Below, piece after piece: positions 27,021-34,936 of a stretch of DNA of 64,000 nucleotides (position 1 is its first letter; each line of letters opens with the position of its first letter). Position numbers and translations under genes: made by a program. Below the pieces are notes generated by a model. The model did not search any database, had not been told where the DNA came from, and was given only the letters and a program-made list of their open reading frames with translations. The stretch spans positions 1 through 64,000 of the forward strand of contig JBBIMA010000010.1 of the NCBI GenBank assembly GCA_037444625.1, read 5' to 3'. This stretch comes from DTHT01 sp037444625. GTDB taxonomy: Bacteria > Acidobacteriota > Terriglobia > Bryobacterales > Bryobacteraceae.

Positions 27021-27596
27021 CTAGCGCAGCAGGCGAAGGCGCTGCGGCTCGGTCCAAACCTGCCGCAGGCCGTAGGGCAGGGGAATCGGCCGGGAGGCGT
27101 CGTAGCCCTCCGGTTGCTGCGCGGCGACCAGCTCGAGCAATCTTTCCGCCAGCCAGGGCGGCAGCCGCAGGTTCTGGAAGTAAGCCTTCTCGATAGTGAA
27201 CGTCAGCCGCCCCTGCTGAGCCCGGAAGCGGAAGTCCGTCCAGACGGTTTTCTTGCCTCGCAGGGCCGGGCGCAGCAGCGCGGGAACGGCGCCCGGCCTC
27301 CATTTTTCGATGGCGTCGAAGTCCACCACCGCCAGAGTGGAAACGTAATTGTACGGGAAGAGCTTGACGCGCAGCGATTCCAAACCCGGGCGCGGCGCCT
27401 CCCGCAGCGAGTAGCTCAGATACTCGTTGAGATCGCTTTCCTCCAGCACAAAAGAGGCCGGACGCTCGGCCGACTGGGCTTGGTTCAGTTGATCGAACAG
27501 AGCCAGAACCTTCTTGACCGCCGGGGGCGGTTCTTCGGCCGCCGCCCGCAGGAGGACGGCCAGGCACATCCCCGCCCGCAGCCAAGCGACGCGCAC
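27021..27596 (-). CDS. Secreted protein of unknown function
   Basis: I do not recognise this 191-residue protein. It has a signal peptide (about 1-20, ending LLRAAAE) and then one soluble domain with mixed strands and helices (FVLEESDLNEYLSYSLRE, RLTFTIEKAYFQNLRLP). The pattern of a short helix, then an extended sheet ending in a proline-rich tail, recalls lipid-binding envelope proteins, but I cannot assign a family. It lies 40 bases after the DUF3501 gene and 71 before the sulfatase, all on one strand. Confidence 0.65.
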   Translation of the reverse strand: MRVAWLRAGMCLAVLLRAAAEEPPPAVKKVLALFDQLNQAQSAERPASFVLEESDLNEYLSYSLREAPRPGLESLRVKLFPYNYVSTLAVVDFDAIEKWRPGAVPALLRPALRGKKTVWTDFRFRAQQGRLTFTIEKAYFQNLRLPPWLAERLLELVAAQQPEGYDASRPIPLPYGLRQVWTEPQRLRLLR

Positions 27597-27636
27597 CTTG
27601 CTTCCAGTGTAAGGCCGCCGGGCGCGGATCCGCGGG

Positions 27637-28206
27637 CTACTCGGCCAGGTCCCGGCCCAGCTCTTCCAACTCGGTCGGCGTCAAGCGGTGTTCGGCCTGA
27701 TACCGCGGGTGGTCCACGATCAGGCGGGCGCCCTCTTTCCAGCGCGCCGCCTGCTCGGCCGAGAGGGCGAACTTCAGATACTGCACCGAGCTCAGCCGGT
27801 CGCTGGAAATCTGCCTGGTGTCAAAGCGGGCGGGCGTCCGGTGCCCGGCGACTTCCAGCCAGACGTGCCGCTCCAGGCCCAGCAGCTCGCGCAGCTTCAC
27901 CGCCCGCTCGGCGGGCGTTTCGTACTCGATCAGCAGGCTGGCCGACAGCTCGTTGGGCCCCGGAATCAGCTCGTTGTAGGTGTCCAGCTCGTGGCGAATG
28001 GCCTCCGGCTCGACGATCCGCTCGATGCGCATCATTTCCTGGATCTGATAGCGCACCGTCTCGCGGTTCTCGAACAGGAAGGTCATGTGATCGCCCAGCC
28101 GGATCCGGCGGCGGTCCTTGAGAGCCATCACTTGAGGCCGCCAGCTCTTGCGCTCCGCTTCGTAGTCGCCGATGGGGCGGATCTCGGAGAACTCCAGAGG
28201 CTTCAT
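27637..28206 (-). CDS. DUF3501 family protein
   Basis: A 189-residue protein of the DUF3501 family, recognised from MKPLEFSEIRPIGDYEAERK, RRIRLGDHMTFLFENRETV and RYQIQEMMRIERI. The family is known from operons with rubrerythrin and a heterodisulfide-reductase-like Fe-S protein, exactly as here. Its biochemical role is unknown; oxidative-stress defence is inferred from those partners. The ATG at 28206 overlaps the stop of the Fe-S gene (ATGA), so longer upstream starts can be dismissed. Confidence 0.88.
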   Translation of the reverse strand: MKPLEFSEIRPIGDYEAERKSWRPQVMALKDRRRIRLGDHMTFLFENRETVRYQIQEMMRIERIVEPEAIRHELDTYNELIPGPNELSASLLIEYETPAERAVKLRELLGLERHVWLEVAGHRTPARFDTRQISSDRLSSVQYLKFALSAEQAARWKEGARLIVDHPRYQAEHRLTPTELEELGRDLAE

Positions 28207-29522
28207 GGCTCGCTTGCCTCCACAGGGGTGGGAAATCCGTCGGGTCGGTAGGCCCGGGCCAGCACTTGGATGGGGTGAACGGGGCGCCGCCCGAGGGCCT
28301 GCTCGAACTGAACGGCGGCCAGCGTGCAGTCGCTGGCCCAAAGGTCGGCCTCGGCCGCCCGGATCTGCTCGAAGGCCTTCTGCCCGGCCAGCATGGCCAG
28401 GGGAAAGAATTCCTTCTTCATCGCCCAGGTGCCGTCGTGGCCCGAGCACTGGTCCACCAGCCGGACCGAAGCGCCCGGAATCAGCCGCATCATGTCGCGC
28501 GAACGGTAGCCGATGTTCTGGGCCTTCAGATGGCAGGGCAGATGGTAGGCGATGCGCCCCGGGGTCGAGCGAAAATCGCGCCGGAACTCGCCCTGCTGCT
28601 TGAGTTCGAACAGGAATTCGCAAACGTCGCGCGTGGCGGCGGCCACCTCACGCGCCTCGGGCACGCCGGCCAGCTCGGGGTACTCCTTGCGCAGCATGTA
28701 GGTGCAGGTGGGATCCAGAGCCAGCACTTTCTTGCCCCGGCGCACATGCGGCAGCAGGGATTCGACGTTGGCGCGCGCCAGGCGCCGGGCCAGCTCGACG
28801 TCGCCCGCCTCCAGGGCGGGCATGCCGCAGCAGTTGTGCTTGGGGCAGGTCAGTGCGATGCCGTTGCGTGCGAACACCTCGAGGCAATCCCGGCCCACCT
28901 GCGGGGCATTGAAATTCACCGCGCAGGTGATGAACAAGACGGCCCGGTCGGGGTCGCCGGCCGGCGGGGGCTGCTTGCGCACCCAGTCCTCGAAAGTCTC
29001 CGAGTGAAATTCCGGCAGCTTCTTGCGGCGGTGAATGCCCAGGACGAGCTCCAGCCCCGCGCGCAGCCAGGCCTGGCGATTGGCCCAGTTGGACAGGGGC
29101 GCCGTCAGGCCCGCCAGCCTGCCGATCAGCTCGGGGCGCGCCAGCAGGCGGGCCCGCAAGCCCAGGCCGCGCTCCCGGGCGCGCAGGGCGTTGGCCCGCA
29201 GCATCAGGCGGGGGAAATCCAGTTGGAACTCGTGTTGATCGTCCGGGGTGTAGGGGCACTTCACGTAGCAGACCTTGCACTGGTAGCAGGTCTCGACCAC
29301 GCGATCCACCTCCCGGGGCGTCAGGCCGCGCACCTCCCCGCCGTGGCGGTCCACAGCTTCAAACAGCGCCGGGAACGAAGGACAGAGGTTGAAGCACAGC
29401 CGGCAGAGGTGGCAGATCTCGAAGACGCGCTCGAGCTCCTGGCGGAGGCCCTGCCGATCCCAGTAGCGGGGATCGTTCGGGTTGTAGCACAGACCGGGGG
29501 TAGGGGCGCCTTTGATCATCAC
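28203..29522 (-). CDS. Heterodisulfide-reductase-like Fe-S oxidoreductase (GlpC-like)
   Basis: A 439-residue electron-transfer protein. Two [4Fe-4S] ferredoxin motifs of CxxCxxCxxxCP type are visible (CHLCRLCFNLCP and CYQCKVCYVKCP). Two CCG-type cysteine-rich segments follow (CPKHNCCGMP and DQCSGHDG). Such proteins pass electrons between quinones, thiols and soluble carriers. Coupling to rubrerythrin and DUF3501 suggests that it supplies electrons for peroxide reduction. The GlpC likeness is to the fold; it is unrelated to the glp locus at 55-60 kb. Confidence 0.88.
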   Translation of the reverse strand: MMIKGAPTPGLCYNPNDPRYWDRQGLRQELERVFEICHLCRLCFNLCPSFPALFEAVDRHGGEVRGLTPREVDRVVETCYQCKVCYVKCPYTPDDQHEFQLDFPRLMLRANALRARERGLGLRARLLARPELIGRLAGLTAPLSNWANRQAWLRAGLELVLGIHRRKKLPEFHSETFEDWVRKQPPPAGDPDRAVLFITCAVNFNAPQVGRDCLEVFARNGIALTCPKHNCCGMPALEAGDVELARRLARANVESLLPHVRRGKKVLALDPTCTYMLRKEYPELAGVPEAREVAAATRDVCEFLFELKQQGEFRRDFRSTPGRIAYHLPCHLKAQNIGYRSRDMMRLIPGASVRLVDQCSGHDGTWAMKKEFFPLAMLAGQKAFEQIRAAEADLWASDCTLAAVQFEQALGRRPVHPIQVLARAYRPDGFPTPVEASEP

Positions 29523-29577
29523 CAGAGAGGATACGCCGGGCGGGCGCGCGCCGGGCGGCCGCGCCCTCCCGGGGAGT

Positions 29578-29997
29578 TCAGGCGATGCTCTTGAGGCCCT
29601 GTTCGAACCGGCCGGCGTGGGACTTCTCGGCTTTGGCCAGGGTTTCGAACCAGTCGGCGATCTCGGCGAAGCCTTCCTCGCGAGCGACCTTGGCCATGCC
29701 GGGGTACATGTCGGTGTACTCGTGAGTCTCGCCGGCGATGGCGGCCTTCAGGTTGGCTTCCGTATCGCCGATGGGCAGGTCGGTGGCCGGGTCGCCCACC
29801 TGCTTGAGGTAGTCCAGGTGGCCGTGAGCGTGGCCGGTCTCGCCTTCGGCCGTGTCGCGGAACAAACCGGCGATTTCGGGGTAGCCCTCGACGTCGGCCT
29901 GCTTGGCGAAATACAGGTAGCGCCGGTTGGCCTGGGACTCGCCGGCGAAGGCGTACTTGAGGTTCTCGTGGGTCTTCGTGCCTTTCAGCGTGGGCAT
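29578..29997 (-). CDS. Rubrerythrin (diiron domain only)
   Basis: A 139-residue four-helix diiron protein that reduces hydrogen peroxide. Ligand motifs are E20 in FAGESQANRRYLYFA, ExxH in EGETGHAHGH (E53, H56), E-T-H-E in the third helix and AEKSHAGRFE at the end. The C-terminal rubredoxin domain of classical rubrerythrin is absent, so an outside electron donor is needed; the Fe-S protein downstream is a candidate. GGAAGGAG precedes the ATG by eight bases and a TATTAT -10 box lies at 30021-30016. First gene of the stress operon. Confidence 0.93.
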   Translation of the reverse strand: MPTLKGTKTHENLKYAFAGESQANRRYLYFAKQADVEGYPEIAGLFRDTAEGETGHAHGHLDYLKQVGDPATDLPIGDTEANLKAAIAGETHEYTDMYPGMAKVAREEGFAEIADWFETLAKAEKSHAGRFEQGLKSIA

Positions 29998-30074
29998 CTA
30001 CGATCTCCTTCCCGGATAATAGATGCCGCGGACCCGCCTCGGGATCTGGCAAATTCGGGCCGCCCCGGGCCGGC

Positions 30075-30833
30075 TCAGCCGGCCGCTTCCAGCACCCGCC
30101 CGAAGCGGCGCTCGCGCCGGTGAAACTCCCGCACCGCCTCCTCCAGGTCGCGCGCTTCGAAGTCCGGCCACATGCGCGGGGTGAAGTACAGTTCGGCGTA
30201 AGCGCACTCCCAGAGCAGGAAATCGCTCAGGCGCTGCTCGCCGCCGGTGCGGATCAGCAGGTCCACGTCGGGCACGGGCTCGCGCCCATGGAGCGCCTCC
30301 CCGAGCAGGCGGGCGAATTCGTCCCGGCCGATGCGCTTGCCGTTGACCCGGTGGGCGGCGCGCAGGATGGCATCGCGCGCCGAGTAGTCCACCGCAATCC
30401 GCAGATGCAGATTGCTCCCGGCGGCCGTAGCCTCCTCGGCCCGCCGGATGGCCCGGCGCAGCTCGGGCGCGAGACGGTCCCGCCGCCCGATCACGCTCAA
30501 GCGGACCCCGTGCCGCACGCACTGACCGGTCTCTCGGTTCAGGTACTCGTGAAACAGATTCATCAGGGTGGCGACTTCCTGGGCCGGGCGCTGCCAGTTG
30601 TCCGAGGAAAAAGCGTACAGCGTCAGCGTGCGGATGCCCAACTTGGGCGCCGCCTCGATCGTCCGGCGCACCGCCTGCGCTCCCGCCCGGTGCCCGGCCA
30701 CCCGGGGCAGGCCGCGGGCCGACGCCCAGCGGCCGTTGCCGTCCATGATGATCGCCACGTGCAGGCCGCCCTCGCCGGAGGCCGCCGGCGCGGGACAGGA
30801 TGAAATCTTCGGCTGCCTCACCGGTCTCCTCAC
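30075..30833 (-). CDS. uppS: Isoprenyl transferase (undecaprenyl diphosphate synthase)
   Basis: A 252-residue cis-prenyltransferase that makes the undecaprenyl diphosphate carrier used for peptidoglycan and other envelope glycans. The catalytic Asp31 is in AIIMDGNGRWA. Other family motifs are LTLYAFSSDNWQRP, PDVDLLIRTGGEQRLSDFLL and YFTPRMWPDF. The GTG start overlaps the stop of the regulator upstream (GTGA). The first 24 residues are a poorly conserved extension, so a later start cannot be excluded. Being third behind a membrane protein and a regulator is unusual for uppS. Confidence 0.95.
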   Translation of the reverse strand: MRRPVRQPKISSCPAPAASGEGGLHVAIIMDGNGRWASARGLPRVAGHRAGAQAVRRTIEAAPKLGIRTLTLYAFSSDNWQRPAQEVATLMNLFHEYLNRETGQCVRHGVRLSVIGRRDRLAPELRRAIRRAEEATAAGSNLHLRIAVDYSARDAILRAAHRVNGKRIGRDEFARLLGEALHGREPVPDVDLLIRTGGEQRLSDFLLWECAYAELYFTPRMWPDFEARDLEEAVREFHRRERRFGRVLEAAG

Positions 30834-31219
30834 CGTTCCCGCATGGCGCGGATCAGCGCCTCCATATGATCCAGGTAGCGCTCCAGCGCCTGCCGTCCGG
30901 CCGCCGTCAGCCGGAACTCGGTGCGCGGCAGGCGGCCGTCGAAGTACTTCGTGCAGGCGATGTAGTCGGCTTGCTCCAGTTTGCGCGCGTGCACGCTCAA
31001 GTTCCCGTCCGTGGTTCGCAGCAGTTTTTTCAGATCGTTGAAGGTCAGGCGTTCGTTCACGGCCAGCGCGCTGAGAATGCCCAGGCGGATCCGCTCGTGA
31101 ATCAAACGGTCCAAGGAAGGCGCCGCCGCGCGTTCGACCGGCGCCTCCACAGCCTGGAGCCGCGCGGTCCGCGCTATCTTCCTTTCCGCCCGGCGAGGGG
31201 CAAGATTGGTTCTAGCCAC
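30830..31219 (-). CDS. Winged-helix DNA-binding regulator
   Basis: A 129-residue protein with a basic N-terminal arm (1-35) and a MarR/ArsR-like winged helix: RIRLGILSALAVNERLTFND, LLRTTDGNLSVHARKLEQAD, FRLTAAGRQALERYLDHM. It is of the small winged-helix type often found beside a membrane protein and may respond to envelope state. Its start overlaps the end of the membrane protein by eight bases and its end overlaps uppS by four, so the three genes are tightly coupled. Ligand and targets are unknown. Confidence 0.85.
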   Translation of the reverse strand: MARTNLAPRRAERKIARTARLQAVEAPVERAAAPSLDRLIHERIRLGILSALAVNERLTFNDLKKLLRTTDGNLSVHARKLEQADYIACTKYFDGRLPRTEFRLTAAGRQALERYLDHMEALIRAMRER

Positions 31220-31823
31220 CGTACCTCCTGAGGATCAAAGCGCCGAACAGCAGGTGCAACCCGCCGAAGCCGGCCGCCATCAAGGCCGGCGCCCAAGCTG
31301 CCGGTGCGAACAGCGTCACCCCGCCCAGCAGCATGAAACACAGACCCATCACCGGCACCACGCCGATGGAAAAAGCGCCCCCGGTGACGATGCCCGTCCC
31401 GTAAAGCAACAGCCACATGCCCGGGATGGCCTGGAACTGACCCGTCCGATAGAGGGCCAGGGTTAGCAGGGCCCCCACCGCCATGGGAGGCGAGAAGCTC
31501 AGCGCGAAGCGCCGGGCGGGCATCGAAAACAACGGGATGCGGGCGGCTCGCGCCTTGCGCACCGTGGCCAGAGAGGCGAGGGCGAAAGAGAGGACCGCCT
31601 CGGCCAGCCAGATCACCAGCCAGCGCTGCGGCCGGGCGCGCCAAGCCAGGGCGGCGGCCCCCAGAGCGCTGGCCCCTACCGCCAGCAGCCCCCAGCCCGA
31701 GATGGCCGTGAAGGCGCCGGCGCGCTCCATGGTCTCGCGGATGAAGCGCAGGTGGTCCAGGGCGTGGACCTGCATGGGGGTAGGGGGGCGCCGGGGAGAG
31801 CGCCAGGGACCGGCGGAAGCCAT
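31212..31823 (-). CDS. Membrane protein coupled to a winged-helix regulator
   Basis: A 203-residue inner-membrane protein with about six hydrophobic segments (such as FTAISGWGLLAVGASALG and GIVTGGAFSIGVVPVMGLCF). The N-terminus HLRFIRETMERAGAFTAISG is seen in small acidobacterial membrane proteins paired with transcription factors. I do not recognise a named family. The start at 31823 is chosen because a strong promoter puts +1 exactly there; there is no Shine-Dalgarno, and a longer frame from 31874 would include the promoter itself. A later ATG at 31775 is an alternative. Confidence 0.75.
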   Translation of the reverse strand: MASAGPWRSPRRPPTPMQVHALDHLRFIRETMERAGAFTAISGWGLLAVGASALGAAALAWRARPQRWLVIWLAEAVLSFALASLATVRKARAARIPLFSMPARRFALSFSPPMAVGALLTLALYRTGQFQAIPGMWLLLYGTGIVTGGAFSIGVVPVMGLCFMLLGGVTLFAPAAWAPALMAAGFGGLHLLFGALILRRYGG

Positions 31824-31829
31824 GTTTTC

Positions 31830-31858
31830 AGGATAGGGGGAGGCCGCATTTTTGTCAA
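31830..31858 (-). promoter_or_regulatory. Strong promoter giving a leaderless transcript
   Basis: On the minus strand a perfect TTGACA (31858-31853), a 17-bp spacer and TATCCT (31835-31830). Counting seven bases on from the -10 box puts +1 at 31823, the A of an in-frame ATG. It drives the membrane protein/regulator/uppS operon. Confidence 0.65.
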
Positions 31859-31881
31859 GTACTTTGCGAAGCAAAGCCGGC

Positions 31882-32544
31882 CTACAGCCAGTACGACCAC
31901 TCGCCCCGCCCCAGCACCCAGCCCGCCAGACAGGCGTTGGTCGCCGCGTGCGCCGTCACGCAGTCGGCCAGGTTGCGCGTGCGCAGCATCCACCAGTTAT
32001 AGGCGAGTCCCGCCGCCAGCCCCACGTCCCAGTGCGGCCCGTGTTCGGAGGCGAACAGCACGGCCGTGATCCAGAAGGCTCGCGCCGAGTACGTCCCCGG
32101 CGGCACCCGCTGGAAATCGGCCGCGATCAGGCGCCGCATCAGCCAGCCCCGCCAGAACAGCTCTTCGATCACCGGCACCAGCAGCGCCGAGCCCGCCACG
32201 CGCGAGATCAGGAACCAGCTCCCCGCGCGCTCGGCCGGATCCAGCGGCCCGGCGGCCGCCGTCGTCAGAGCGTTGCGGAACAGCCAGTGCGCACGATAGC
32301 CCGGCCAAAGCCAATCCGGAGCGATCCAGACCAGAAAGACCCCCGCCCCCAGCAGCAAGCCGGCCGCCGGACGGCTGGGCCGGGCGCCGATCAACCCCCG
32401 CGAGCAAGCCAGCCAGACCGCGGTCCCCACCGCTACCCGTATGGGGTAGGCCAGCGCGGGGCTGACTCCCAGCCAGCCGCCCAAGCTCATCAGCAACACG
32501 AAGCTTGCGAAAGGCGCCGTGTAAGCCAGCGTCGGATTCGCCAT
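31882..32544 (-). CDS. CPBP intramembrane protease, exosortase-associated type
   Basis: A 220-residue multi-pass protease of the CAAX/CPBP (Abi) family. Catalytic motifs are EELFWRGWLMR (EExxxR), FASEHGPHW (ExxH) and the late TAHAATNACLAG. The ending resembles the CAAX-protease-related subfamily that accompanies exosortase/PEP-CTERM systems (ADFQRVPPGTYSARAFW, LAYNWWMLRTRNLADCV). It is 15 bases after the TPR gene on the same strand. No exosortase or PEP-CTERM substrate is in the window, so that link is from subfamily likeness only. Confidence 0.82.
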   Translation of the reverse strand: MANPTLAYTAPFASFVLLMSLGGWLGVSPALAYPIRVAVGTAVWLACSRGLIGARPSRPAAGLLLGAGVFLVWIAPDWLWPGYRAHWLFRNALTTAAAGPLDPAERAGSWFLISRVAGSALLVPVIEELFWRGWLMRRLIAADFQRVPPGTYSARAFWITAVLFASEHGPHWDVGLAAGLAYNWWMLRTRNLADCVTAHAATNACLAGWVLGRGEWSYWL

Positions 32545-32559
32545 GAGGCGGCGCTCCGC

Positions 32560-34866
32560 TCAGCTTACCTTGCCCATCAGTTCCTTGATTCTGGCCGCCT
32601 CCTCGGGGGGAGGCTTGTGGCGCAGGGCGGCCTGGAGAGCCTGGCGGGCGCCGGCCTTGTCCCCCTTCTGATAGAGGGCCATCCCCAGGTGGTAGTGGAA
32701 CGTGGAGTTCTGCGGCTGTTTCTTGACCAGGTCGCGGAAGATCTCGATGGCCTGGTCGGAAAGATTCTTCTTGATGTAGATCCAGCCCAGCGTGTCGGCC
32801 ACGTTGAGATCGTTGGGCAGTTTCTGGCGCGCCCGCTGAGCCAGGGTGAGGGCCTGATCCAGATCGCCGCCCGTCTCGGCCAAAATGTAAGCCAGGTTGT
32901 TCAGGGCGATGGGGTGGTCGGGCTGGAGCTGGAGGATTTTCTGGTAGGTGGCCACGGCCTGCTTGGACTGGTTGAGCGAATCCAGGATCAGCGCCAGGGC
33001 CAGATGGGCGGCTGCTTCGTTGGGCATCAGTTCGGCCGCCTTGCGGAAGCTGGCCTCGGCGGCGCGCAGGTCGCCCTGGAGGCGCTGGGCTTCACCCAGG
33101 CGCAGGTAGAGGTCGCCGGCCTTGGGATTTTGCTGCACCAGCCGCTGGTACTCGGCGATGGCGGCCGGGAACTGCTTGGCGCGCAGGTAGTCGTTGGCCA
33201 GGGCCAGGCGCAGCAGCGGCCGGTCGGATTTGGCCAGCTCGGCCTTGAACAGGGCGATGGATTGATCCCAGCGGCCCTGAGCGGCGTAGGTATCGCTCAA
33301 GCCCATCAACGCCCGGTAGTCGCCGGGCAGGGCGCTCTGGTGCAGCTTGCCGAACAGCGCCTCGGCCTCCTTCAACTGGCGCGCCGCCAGATACAGGGCG
33401 GCCAACTGAAGCTGCGCCTCCCGCGAGCCGGGGTGTTCCTTGACCACGGTCTCCAGTTCGGCGCGGGCCTGCGCGGCGTTGTTCATGCCCACCAGGGCGG
33501 AGGTGCGCAGGAGCTTGGCCCGGAGATTGCCGGGGTCCAGTTGCAGCACCTCGCGCAGCACGTCCAAGGCGGCCGCGAACTGGCCTTTCAGCAGATGGAC
33601 TTCCGCCAGCCCCAGCCGGGGAGGCAGGTAGGCCGGCTGGCGCTTGAGCGCCTCTTGGAACTGGGCCCGAGCCTGGTCGAGCTCGCCCCGGCGCATCAAG
33701 CCCCGGCCCAGGTTGAAGCGCAGCACGGCATTGTCGGGAGAACGGGTGACGGCGGCTTGCAGCTCCGCCACTGCGGCCTGCACTTGCTCGCGCGTGCCGG
33801 TCTCGATCACCAGGGCGGCGCGCATGGCGCGCGCCTCGTCGTCCTTGGCGTCCCGCTTGAGGATCTCTTCCAACAGGGCGGCCGCTTCGGTCCGCTTGCC
33901 CTGGTCAACCAGCACCTGGGCCTTCAGTTTTTCGTAGCGCGTCCGGCGCGAGCGGTCCTGCCGGGCGCCCGCTTCGTACTCCCGCAGGGCGGCGTCGAAA
34001 TCCCGGCGCACGCGGTAGAAATCGCCCGCCAGTTGATGCGCCTCGGGAAAGTCTTTCAGATTCGAGGTCAACCTCGCCAGGGCCGCTTCCATTTCGGGCG
34101 CCCGTTTCAAGCGATGGTAATGCCCGGCGAGCTGAAGCCAGGGGCCGGGATCTTTGGGCAGGTTCGCCGCCTTCCGCTTGAGCAGTTCCTCGGCTTCGGC
34201 CTCCCGGTTCTGCTTGACGTAGTGCAGGTACAACAGATCGTACGCCTGGGCGAGGCTCTTGTGCTTTTCGATCAGTTCCCGGGCCAGCTTTTCGGCCTCC
34301 TGGGTCTGCCCGTCCTGCAAGAGGGTCTCCACCAGGGGCAGCGTGATGTCCGGGCGGAAAGGCGCCGCCTCATGGGCCGCCCTGAACTCGGCAATCGCCT
34401 CTTTGATCTGCTTTTGGCTGAGATGGTAGAAACCCAGGAAGCGCCGCCGCTGGGCGGAATTGGGCGGCAACTGTTCGGCCAGGCCCTTGATCTCGTTGCG
34501 CAGGAATTCGATCTGGCGGGTGTTGGCGGGACTGGTGGCGGCCAGGCCGGCCAGATACAGCTCGCCCAACTGCACCTTGACGTCCGTCGAGTGGGGGAGC
34601 AACTCGACCGCCCGCCGCAGGGATCGCACCGCCTCGGGCAGCCGGCCCAGCCGGAGTTGCGTCAATGCCAGGCGATGGTAGGCTTCGCCGTAGCGCGGGT
34701 CCTTGCGCAACGCCTGGCGATACATGATGGAGGCTTCTTTGTATTGCTTCTTTTCGAAATAGCGGTTCCCGCTCTCCAGGTATTTCCGTTTGACGACCTC
34801 GGGGTTGCGGCTACAGGCCCAGCCGCCCAGCAGCGCCAGCAGCACGATCCAGCATCGCAGTCTCAT
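32560..34866 (-). CDS. Large TPR-repeat (lipo)protein
   Basis: A 768-residue protein made almost wholly of about 20 tetratricopeptide repeats (for example AYHRLALTQLRLGRLPEAVR and ALNNLAYILAETGGDLDQAL). An N-terminal signal with Cys in LGGWACSRNP may make it a lipoprotein. The start at 34866 is preferred over the upstream ATG because GGAGG lies seven bases before it. Such proteins act as periplasmic scaffolds; those in exosortase loci are known as PEP-CTERM-system TPR proteins, and this one sits directly before a CPBP protease of the matching type. Function otherwise unknown. Confidence 0.85.
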   Translation of the reverse strand: MRLRCWIVLLALLGGWACSRNPEVVKRKYLESGNRYFEKKQYKEASIMYRQALRKDPRYGEAYHRLALTQLRLGRLPEAVRSLRRAVELLPHSTDVKVQLGELYLAGLAATSPANTRQIEFLRNEIKGLAEQLPPNSAQRRRFLGFYHLSQKQIKEAIAEFRAAHEAAPFRPDITLPLVETLLQDGQTQEAEKLARELIEKHKSLAQAYDLLYLHYVKQNREAEAEELLKRKAANLPKDPGPWLQLAGHYHRLKRAPEMEAALARLTSNLKDFPEAHQLAGDFYRVRRDFDAALREYEAGARQDRSRRTRYEKLKAQVLVDQGKRTEAAALLEEILKRDAKDDEARAMRAALVIETGTREQVQAAVAELQAAVTRSPDNAVLRFNLGRGLMRRGELDQARAQFQEALKRQPAYLPPRLGLAEVHLLKGQFAAALDVLREVLQLDPGNLRAKLLRTSALVGMNNAAQARAELETVVKEHPGSREAQLQLAALYLAARQLKEAEALFGKLHQSALPGDYRALMGLSDTYAAQGRWDQSIALFKAELAKSDRPLLRLALANDYLRAKQFPAAIAEYQRLVQQNPKAGDLYLRLGEAQRLQGDLRAAEASFRKAAELMPNEAAAHLALALILDSLNQSKQAVATYQKILQLQPDHPIALNNLAYILAETGGDLDQALTLAQRARQKLPNDLNVADTLGWIYIKKNLSDQAIEIFRDLVKKQPQNSTFHYHLGMALYQKGDKAGARQALQAALRHKPPPEEAARIKELMGKVS

Positions 34867-34936
34867 CCGCCATCCTCCGGCCGGTGTTCCCATTCAGAAT
34901 AATGCAGGGCGAGCGGCGCGCGCAGGGCGGGGGCGG

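Noticed and set aside
28203..29522. Reading the GlpC-like Fe-S protein as part of the glp system
   Set aside because: It is coupled to DUF3501 and rubrerythrin, 28 kb from glpD, and the likeness is only to the general Fe-S/CCG fold.
34891..34893. Upstream ATG for the TPR gene
   Set aside because: It lies two bases after a TATTCT box and has no ribosome site, while the ATG at 34866 has GGAGG at good spacing.
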